A stretch of DNA of 5,372 nucleotides, from NCBI GenBank assembly GCA_964343195.1, contig CAYFIR010000222.1, positions 1-5,372 on the forward strand, written 5' to 3'. This DNA is from CAYVAP01 sp964343195 (lineage in GTDB: Bacteria; Bacteroidota; Bacteroidia; J057). The notes under the pieces were generated by a model. That model saw only the letters and a list, made by a program, of their open reading frames with translations, did not search any database and was not told the DNA's origin. Of the stretch, positions 1 to 5,372 are shown one piece after another (position 1 is the stretch's first letter; each line of letters starts with the position of its first letter). The position numbers and the translations under genes are program-made.

Positions 1-2
1 AG

Positions 3-671
3 GGAGAGTTCTCCGAGGTGGACAAACGCGAGTGGCAGGAGGTCGCCAAACAGCGGCGGGGAATCGAGGTCGATTGGGACCTGGTTGTAGACCTGGTGGC
101 GATTCCCTTCGACGCGGTGGGCGACGCGGCCACAGGCCTGTACTACGTCTGCAAAGGCGACTACGAAAGTGCCATGTACTCAGTCATCGCCATTGTGGTA
201 CCCTTTGCCAATGGGCAGATGCTCAGAGGAGGGCGCTACCTCGTCAAAAAAGGGGTTCGGGGAGCGGAGCGCCTCATGGAGCTGACCCCAGATGAGATCT
301 GGAAACTGAAGCCCGGCCTCAGGGGGGAACTCATTGAGGACATCCTGGTCAAAACCCGTTACAAAGCCTCCAGGGGCTTCACCCACATGCGGGAGGCCAG
401 TTGGTACTGGCCCATCTTTGATGTAGTCAAAGACGACATGATCATCAGCATCAAGACCACCCAGGCAACGCAGGGATTTGGGAGTCTCATTGACAATATC
501 CGAGAGCTGGATTGGCTCGTAAAATCAGAGCGAACGCTGAATGGTGATGTCGTAATCAAACGGGCGAGGCTCGACATTTACGTACCGCAAGGCTACGACC
601 GAGATCTGCTCAACCAGGTAAGACGTGAAGCGGAGGATAAAGATGTTTTGGTGGAAATTTTTTATTTTTAG
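3..671 (+). CDS. C-terminal end of a polymorphic toxin: pre-toxin segment plus predicted PD-(D/E)XK-type nuclease domain (5' partial)
   Basis: The frame is open from the left edge (codons before the GTG at 18 read G-E-F-S-E), so this is probably the tail of a much larger secreted protein whose delivery part is out of view. Numbering from that GTG, residues 20-66 form a hydrophobic stretch with a P-F-D-A-V-G-D-A-A core and a following GDYESA, resembling the pre-toxin segments that precede C-terminal toxins in Rhs, CDI and related polymorphic toxins. Residues about 100-217 look like a restriction-endonuclease fold: RGELIEDIL (E104/E107) on a first helix, D135 in PIFD, a turn, then ISIK (S144, K146) and a helix at 155-170. 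The usual D/E two residues before the Lys is Ser here. The inferred role is a nuclease acting in a rival's cytoplasm; the target, DNA or RNA, is unknown. A putative immunity gene follows 3 bases downstream. An independent short ORF starting at GTG 18 is possible, with a purine-rich stretch at 1-8, but is less likely. Confidence 0.72.
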   Translation, partial: GEFSEVDKREWQEVAKQRRGIEVDWDLVVDLVAIPFDAVGDAATGLYYVCKGDYESAMYSVIAIVVPFANGQMLRGGRYLVKKGVRGAERLMELTPDEIWKLKPGLRGELIEDILVKTRYKASRGFTHMREASWYWPIFDVVKDDMIISIKTTQATQGFGSLIDNIRELDWLVKSERTLNGDVVIKRARLDIYVPQGYDRDLLNQVRREAEDKDVLVEIFYF

Positions 672-674
672 CTC

Positions 675-1454
675 ATGGCCAAATGGATTCAATATACATT
701 ATGCTTTGAGGAAGAGACCTTTCGAGGGCAGGACATCGTCGAGATGATCCAGGCAGGAATTGGGTTCTCCCCCAAAAGAATCTATGCCTACAATGCATTT
801 CGGCTCGACAAAGCCTATGAGGCTAAGGATCTAGAGACACTAGCTTGGGAGGGATACGGTGTAGATGTATCCTTATGGGGTAGCTCTGATACAAAAATGC
901 AGGATAACCTGAACTACTTTAAGATCCAGGAGCGAGGGAAAGAGAGTGAGCAAAAAGCTCAAATTTTGACCTGGATACTCCCCTCAGAAACCCATACCGA
1001 ATCATCAGTCATCAAACAGCTGCTGGCCCATCCTTGCCTTCGTACAGCTTATTGCTGTGATGAGGAAGATCGTTGGTTCCAGAATGCCAACACTCCATCG
1101 AAATATCAAATGCGTGGCCGTAACTATGTTAATGCCCAGATTTATTTTGATGACCAATGGTTCATGGAGATGATTGACATCTCCCACAACCCAGGTCGCA
1201 GCACCTTCGTCAACGGCTATGAGCTATCCTCCTGTTGGCGCATGTGGTTTGGGCCATCCTTCTACGAACTGGTTTCCCAGGATCGTCTCTTAGCCTTCCC
1301 ACAGGCCCGACGAGTGGAACAGACTGACACCGGCCATGTCTTCATTGAGCTCTATGCCGATCCCTTTGAGGCCGATCTGCCAGAAAACCGCGAGGTGCAG
1401 CAAGCCTTTCGGGATTGGGTGGGGATGGAGGAGTTGATTACTCCGCATGATTAA
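675..1454 (+). CDS. Putative immunity protein for the upstream nuclease toxin (unrecognised family)
   Basis: This 259-residue protein begins at an ATG 3 bases after the toxin stop codon, so the two are almost certainly co-transcribed. I recognise no family. It has no signal peptide and no membrane segment, so it should be cytoplasmic, where an immunity protein against a nuclease would act. It is acidic (roughly 40 Asp/Glu against about 26 Lys/Arg by hand count) and rich in Trp, Tyr and Phe. Acidity is common in immunity proteins that block nucleic-acid-binding toxins. The second half (about residues 150-215) looks the most structured: an alternating stretch NAQIYFDDQWF, then a YELSSCWRMWFG block and FYELV. 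Cysteines include a CC pair near residue 126. The immunity role is inferred from position and charge only; a stand-alone accessory protein is the alternative. Confidence 0.68.
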   Translation: MAKWIQYTLCFEEETFRGQDIVEMIQAGIGFSPKRIYAYNAFRLDKAYEAKDLETLAWEGYGVDVSLWGSSDTKMQDNLNYFKIQERGKESEQKAQILTWILPSETHTESSVIKQLLAHPCLRTAYCCDEEDRWFQNANTPSKYQMRGRNYVNAQIYFDDQWFMEMIDISHNPGRSTFVNGYELSSCWRMWFGPSFYELVSQDRLLAFPQARRVEQTDTGHVFIELYADPFEADLPENREVQQAFRDWVGMEELITPHD

Positions 1455-1520
1455 GCACATATATTGTGTATTTAATTGATTCGCATTCAGCTATTTCTGA
1501 CTGTCGAATAAATCGGGCTT

Positions 1521-1549
1521 TTGTTTATTCCTGGTTCCTGCTATATTGG
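1521..1549 (+). promoter_or_regulatory. Candidate Bacteroidota-type promoter for the outer-membrane protein gene
   Basis: TTG at 1521-1523 is followed after 18 bases by TATATTGG at 1542-1549, one mismatch from the Bacteroidota -7 element TAnnTTTG (usual spacing about 19). Transcription would begin near 1555, leaving a leader of about 13 bases before the ATG at 1568. It is placed by consensus only; read-through from the toxin/immunity pair is equally possible, since no convincing terminator is seen in the 113-base gap. Confidence 0.35.
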
Positions 1550-1567
1550 ATGTGCAACAACACATTC

Positions 1568-4144
1568 ATGAAAGCTCCCTATAAATACCTCCATTCTGGT
1601 TTCTTCTTCCTTTTTTCACTTCAATTATGCTGGGCTCAAGTAGATTTTGAGTTTAGCCAACCTCTCAATGTTTCCTCTGCCCAACAGTTGCTGGACGGGA
1701 AAATAAGATCCCGTCTGTCAGGTCGGCAATTGGTTCGAGTTATCGGCAGGCTGGAGCTGAATGATGAGGTGGCTTGGGAAGGGAAAACCAATCCATTTGA
1801 CTTGGATACTCCCTCCGGAGAAGTCAATCTTCAACGCCTATTTTGGGTCGAGAGTGATGACTTCCAGGCCCTGGCTACAGGGAATTACCGATACTGTCTG
1901 ATTGTTATTTCAGAAGCTTCGGGTCGGGAGATTAATAGATATTATGCTAGCTGTAGGGTACTGGCCAAGGATGCCGATGCGATAGAGACTGAACGCAGCA
2001 AAGGAGCAGGGAAGAATGGCTGGATTCAAAGCAGAGGGAGCGCCACGATTACCGGACAGCTAGCCAACCAGAATAATCCGTTTTCCTTGACTCCTGCCAA
2101 TTACGCGAGGGTCAATGTCAGGCAGTCTGTTTCCTTATTTGGTATGCCATTTAATGGGCAATTGTTCTACACAACTGAAGACCGAAACTGGGACTATAAC
2201 CTGTCCAATATCAGTCTGCAATTTGATCCGGCAACCCTCCTTCAGCAGGCACAAAGCCAGGGATTTGACCAACTACAAAGCCAACTTCAATCCGGGGATT
2301 CTACCCTTTATAAGCAGCTTTCTTATATAAAAGATCAGAGGTATCAAGCTTATGCTAGTAGGCTAATGGAAGGCCAAAACCTGGACCTGGACTCTTTACT
2401 TTCTGCTCAGGTGGGTCGGCAGGAACTGCTGGGGCGGATAGAGAAGATGATGAATCAGCCCTCTTTTCAGGATACTCCACTTGACTGGGAGAGAGAGTTG
2501 CAGAAGTATGGGCTCGATCCCAAAAGCAACTTTGGAAGGTTGGAAGACTCTCTGTTACATGCTGATTCCAGTGCATATGCTTCGTTTGTTGGAACCAAAG
2601 CCAAGTATGATCACTATCAAGGTCTTCTGTCGAGATATGAGGAACTCAGCCAACAGCAGGATTCCAGTTCGCTGAATGAGCTATCAGAAGCAGAGGTTCG
2701 GCAATTAAGTGAGCTTGAAAATGAAGAGCCAGCAGCACTGCTGCAAGAGCCTGGAGTTCTCAAAAAGCTGGGGATTATCTCAAAGGAAAAAGCCCGGTTA
2801 CTGGAGATCGAGCGGTTTGATGTTGGCAATCTTTCTCCAATGCTCTCCCAGGGTATGTCGAACGGCACTTTGCTAAGGGGTTTGCAGGTAGCCGCAAGTC
2901 CCCATGATATTTACATAGGAGGAATGATGGGTTCCCCGCAAATGGGAGCTTTTTGGACCGCAGATAGCTTTCGACAAGTCAATTGGCCAAAGTCTATTGT
3001 TTCGGCTCTAAAACTGGGTTATGGACTTTCAGGTCAGAATTTCCTGCATGCGACCTATTTAAAGGGTACTCAGGGGTCAAAGGTAGATGAAGAATCGCCA
3101 GGAGCCTTGAATCATTTAGTAGGGCTTGAAGGTGGATTCAACCTTTTACAAAATCAACTGAGATTTCATGGGGAATTCAACTATTCCATTCTCGATGTGG
3201 TGGAGCAGGACACCCTGCAATGGGAACATCAGGTGTCTGAGGAACAACAAACCCTCCCTACTCCCATCTTACCGGAATCTGGCCATGGGAGCTATCTGGC
3301 TATGGATGCACAGGGAAGTTTCTTCCAGGGAAGCAGTTCGGTTTATGCATCTGTTAGAAGGATTTCAGAAGGCTACTACTCAATGGCGGCTCCCTATCAG
3401 ATTCGGGGGCAAACTCTCATAAATGCCAGATACAATCAGACCCTTTGGGATAGATCTATCATGGTATCCGGCTTTTACAACCGAGACCATAATCCCCTGC
3501 TACCCAACCGACTCACCCAAGTCATCACTTCCTCCTATGGCTTGATGGCACAATTCCAGAAATCAGGCTACCCAATTGTCTCTACTCAATGGATGCCATT
3601 TTACCAGGAGGTTTTGGGAGAGGATTCAGAAGTGGAGCAGGATACCCGACGGAGTCTGGTGAATGCCAACTTACAATATGGATACTCCATTGCTGGGTTG
3701 CAGGCAAGCACTATGTTAGGTTATTCCGGACAGTTTGCCAGAGAGACGAATATTGTGTCAGACGATTCTAGTTATTACTCCAGTGCCATTGCTTTTTCTC
3801 AAAATTTGACTCTTCCCACTGGTGGCAGTTTGGGAATCGATCTGAATTACGTTGAAGCGGCATACTCCGATTACTACAATGAAATACTGCAACTGAGTGG
3901 TTATTACCGGACCACTTTCTTTGGCAAATGGCAAAACACAGCTTCTCTGGTATATGAGCAGGAGAAGCAAATTGGCAGGCAAATAGGCATAGAATGGTTT
4001 AGCCGTATTCCCATTTATAAAGGAATCAATTGGGATACTCGGTTGAGTTACGCACGCCTGTTTTTCTTTGATGGAGTTGAAGAGCAGAGAGCATTTTTGC
4101 CCAATCAGCTACAAATCCAGTCTTCATTGGTGTTTCAATGGTGA
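1568..4144 (+). CDS. Outer-membrane beta-barrel protein with N-terminal two-cysteine beta domain and helical insert
   Basis: I chose the ATG at 1568 because the next residues form a clean signal peptide (MKAPYKY, hydrophobic core FFFLFSLQL, likely cleavage CWA|Q after residue 23). The open frame reaches back to a GTG at 1466, but that adds 34 residues with no plausible role. The product is 858 residues. Residues 24-135 form a beta-rich domain with a GNYRYCLIV strand and paired Cys at 110 and 129, resembling the TANFOR/Fn3-like domains of Bacteroidota surface proteins. Residues 157-222 read as membrane-type strands (PFSLTPANYARVNV, LFGMPFNGQLFY). Residues about 223-415 are charged, Gln/Glu/Leu-rich and probably helical or coiled-coil. 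From about 416 to the end, aromatic alternating strands with polar turns continue to the terminal SSLVFQW, fitting an outer-membrane barrel closed by an aromatic C-terminal residue. The function is unknown; a pore, surface anchor or export channel are all possible. Barrel location is well supported, the substrate is not. Confidence 0.8.
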   Translation: MKAPYKYLHSGFFFLFSLQLCWAQVDFEFSQPLNVSSAQQLLDGKIRSRLSGRQLVRVIGRLELNDEVAWEGKTNPFDLDTPSGEVNLQRLFWVESDDFQALATGNYRYCLIVISEASGREINRYYASCRVLAKDADAIETERSKGAGKNGWIQSRGSATITGQLANQNNPFSLTPANYARVNVRQSVSLFGMPFNGQLFYTTEDRNWDYNLSNISLQFDPATLLQQAQSQGFDQLQSQLQSGDSTLYKQLSYIKDQRYQAYASRLMEGQNLDLDSLLSAQVGRQELLGRIEKMMNQPSFQDTPLDWERELQKYGLDPKSNFGRLEDSLLHADSSAYASFVGTKAKYDHYQGLLSRYEELSQQQDSSSLNELSEAEVRQLSELENEEPAALLQEPGVLKKLGIISKEKARLLEIERFDVGNLSPMLSQGMSNGTLLRGLQVAASPHDIYIGGMMGSPQMGAFWTADSFRQVNWPKSIVSALKLGYGLSGQNFLHATYLKGTQGSKVDEESPGALNHLVGLEGGFNLLQNQLRFHGEFNYSILDVVEQDTLQWEHQVSEEQQTLPTPILPESGHGSYLAMDAQGSFFQGSSSVYASVRRISEGYYSMAAPYQIRGQTLINARYNQTLWDRSIMVSGFYNRDHNPLLPNRLTQVITSSYGLMAQFQKSGYPIVSTQWMPFYQEVLGEDSEVEQDTRRSLVNANLQYGYSIAGLQASTMLGYSGQFARETNIVSDDSSYYSSAIAFSQNLTLPTGGSLGIDLNYVEAAYSDYYNEILQLSGYYRTTFFGKWQNTASLVYEQEKQIGRQIGIEWFSRIPIYKGINWDTRLSYARLFFFDGVEEQRAFLPNQLQIQSSLVFQW

Positions 4145-4162
4145 AAAAAATCAATTCGTTCT

Positions 4163-4192
4163 TTGGTTGTTTCGGATATCTTACTACATTTA
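4163..4192 (+). promoter_or_regulatory. Candidate Bacteroidota-type promoter for the Fn3-like secreted protein gene
   Basis: TTG at 4163-4165 and TACATTTA at 4185-4192 are separated by exactly 19 bases, with the second box one base from TAnnTTTG. Transcription from here would start near 4198 and give a leader of about 88 bases that contains the hairpin at 4227-4249. A second near match, TCAATTTG at 4271-4278, lies too close to the ATG at 4286 and lacks a spaced TTG. Confidence 0.4.
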
Positions 4193-4226
4193 AATAGAAA
4201 TTGTGATTGTAGGGAAATAATGAATG

Positions 4227-4249
4227 TGTGAAGCATTTGGTGCTTCATA
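4227..4249 (+). terminator. Hairpin in the gap: weak terminator or leader structure
   Basis: TGAAGCA (4229-4235) and TGCTTCA (4241-4247) pair perfectly around a 5-base loop TTTGG. A G-T wobble and a T-A pair extend the stem to 4227/4249. The sequence after it is T-rich (AGTTCGTTCTTG) but has no clean T run, so an intrinsic terminator for the barrel gene is only possible. If the promoter at 4163-4192 is real, the hairpin instead lies in the 5' leader of the next gene, about 37 bases before its ATG. Confidence 0.4.
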
Positions 4250-4285
4250 TAGTTCGTTCTTGCTTAATTATCAATTTGCACAGCC

Positions 4286-5372
4286 ATGACTTATAGCTTT
4301 TCTAAGCATGCATTAGGCATATGCCTACTCTTGTCCAGCATTGGATTCTTATTGCCTTTACAGGCACAAAATAGTGCTCGTCTGAGTTTGGCGGAAGGAG
4401 GTTTGGTGGATTTGTCTCTGCCTCCTGATGTCTATATCTCCCAACTCCCTTCCGTACATCTATCACAAGCTTCCAACTCCCGGAATGAGAAGGTTGATCT
4501 TGATTGGTCGCTAACCATCCAAGGTAATGTGGCAATTAGGGGTCAGGTGAGGGGATATGTTGTGAGACCTGGAAACTCTGTGATTACCCTAAATCCAGGC
4601 ATCAGTTCTCTGGAGCAGTTTGATATACCCGCGACTTCCAATGCTACCCAAGGGGTATTTTGTGTGGTGGAGAAGGGTTCTGGCGAACAGCAATGTAAAA
4701 CCATAAGCTTGATAAGTCCTGGAGTGCTTCCCCCTCGGTTGGTCTACCCTTTTGATCGGGATACTGTTACCACCAGTCATCCTGTTTTTAGCTGGCTACC
4801 AGCCTTTTACTCGAATCAGGCAGGAATTACCTATTCCATTTTGATTGTAGAGCGATTTGACTATCAATCCAAAGAGGCTGCTTTGACCACTAACCCTCCG
4901 ACTTTACGCGAGGCCGAAATTCGACAACCAATTTTCCCCTATCCTGCATTTGCAGAAGAGTTAGACACTACCAAAGTATATGTCTGGCAAGTGCGTGCCT
5001 ATACCCGTGAGGGTACCCGATACCTAGGCTCAAGTGAAATTTGGCAGTTCTCCTTTCCAAGAGTCGAAGTTCAAGAGCCGGAGGAAGATGCTCCTGATTA
5101 CTATGCGGATTTGAGTCAGGGAAGGTGGTCAGGGCTTTTTATTGCGCAGTCCAGAATTGCCCTAAAATATGATGATGGCAGAGTGGGAGCAATTCATGCG
5201 ACTATTAACCTGGAAGCCGGGAAGCAAATGGTGATTCCCATGGAGAAGATTGCAGAAACTGGCAGAGGTAGGTTGGTCGTAGATCTTGGAGGACTGGGGC
5301 TAAAAAACAAAGAAAATCGGAATTGTAAAGTTATTGGGCGGCCCTCTATGAAGCCTTGGAAAACGCTGCCTT
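4286..5372 (+). CDS. Secreted Fn3-like (TANFOR-like) surface protein, 3' partial
   Basis: The frame is open from ATG 4286 to the right edge, giving 362 residues of a longer protein. The start is supported by a signal peptide: MTYSFSKHA, hydrophobic core LGICLLLSSIGFLLPL, likely cleavage QA|Q after residue 27. Residues about 68-145 form a beta domain with a VRGYVVRPG strand and paired Cys at 126 and 137 (VFCVV...QQCKTI), resembling TANFOR-type domains. Residues about 149-258 form a Fn3-like domain: PPRLVYPFDRD opening, PVFSW, the strand YSILIVE, and the characteristic YVWQVRAY then WQFSF at the end. An acidic linker (EPEEDAPDYY) leads into a further beta-rich domain from about 270. There is no catalytic motif. 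It probably acts in the periplasm or at the cell surface, binding a partner or a surface polymer. It lies 141 bases after the barrel gene, on the same strand, and shares its N-terminal domain style, so a joint complex is plausible but unproven. Confidence 0.78.
   Translation, partial: MTYSFSKHALGICLLLSSIGFLLPLQAQNSARLSLAEGGLVDLSLPPDVYISQLPSVHLSQASNSRNEKVDLDWSLTIQGNVAIRGQVRGYVVRPGNSVITLNPGISSLEQFDIPATSNATQGVFCVVEKGSGEQQCKTISLISPGVLPPRLVYPFDRDTVTTSHPVFSWLPAFYSNQAGITYSILIVERFDYQSKEAALTTNPPTLREAEIRQPIFPYPAFAEELDTTKVYVWQVRAYTREGTRYLGSSEIWQFSFPRVEVQEPEEDAPDYYADLSQGRWSGLFIAQSRIALKYDDGRVGAIHATINLEAGKQMVIPMEKIAETGRGRLVVDLGGLGLKNKENRNCKVIGRPSMKPWKTLP

Noticed and set aside
32..295. Arg/Gly-rich overlapping open frame inside the toxin gene
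   Set aside because: It is a by-product of the GC-rich coding sequence; the toxin frame gives the meaningful pre-toxin and nuclease motifs.
1455..1469. Inverted repeat CACA-TATAT-TGTG just after the immunity gene as a terminator
   Set aside because: The stem is only 4 bp with an AT loop and no T run; too weak to call.
1466..1567. Upstream GTG extension of the barrel protein gene (34 extra residues)
   Set aside because: It would put the signal peptide inside the protein, and the extra residues look like translated intergenic sequence; the ATG at 1568 directly precedes a clean signal peptide.
4302..4780. Minus-strand open frames at 4302-4535 and 4589-4780
   Set aside because: They lie opposite the + strand secreted protein gene, which has a signal peptide and Fn3-like motifs; the minus-strand products have no recognisable features.
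5297..5372. Possible frameshift in the A-rich stretch near the right edge, because the last residues look less typical
   Set aside because: The + frame stays open to the edge, while both other forward frames hit a stop soon after the A-rich stretch, so there is no support for a shift.

Overview
The window looks like Bacteroidota DNA. Two adjacent genes encode secreted proteins with N-terminal signal peptides and immunoglobulin/Fn3-like beta domains, and one of them continues into an outer-membrane beta-barrel ending in Trp. Shine-Dalgarno signals are not evident before the starts, and the gene gaps contain candidate promoters of the Bacteroidota TTG-N19-TAnnTTTG type. I would guess a Saprospiria- or Cytophagia-like lineage, but that is a feel for the protein style and not proof. 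All four supported genes lie on the + strand.

Region 1 (1-671) is the 3' end of a gene open to the left edge. It encodes a hydrophobic pre-toxin-like segment followed by a C-terminal domain with the layout of a PD-(D/E)XK (restriction-endonuclease-fold) nuclease. This is the usual architecture of a polymorphic toxin tip. Region 2 (675-1454) starts 3 bases after the toxin stop and encodes an acidic 259-residue protein that I do not recognise. Its position makes it the candidate immunity protein.

Region 3 (1455-1567) is a short gap with a candidate promoter. Region 4 (1568-4144) encodes an 858-residue outer-membrane protein: signal peptide, a small two-cysteine beta domain, barrel-like strands, a roughly 190-residue helical Gln/Glu-rich insert, and a long C-terminal barrel. 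Region 5 (4145-4285) is a gap with a candidate promoter and a perfect 7-bp hairpin. Region 6 (4286 to the right edge) encodes the first 362 residues of a secreted protein with a similar two-cysteine domain, a Fn3-like domain and the beginning of a further domain.

Working picture: a toxin/immunity cassette sits next to two envelope proteins that appear to share a related N-terminal domain. The envelope pair may form a surface complex. Whether it serves the toxin (delivery or display) or is only a neighbour cannot be decided here, because the N-terminal part of the toxin gene lies outside the window.
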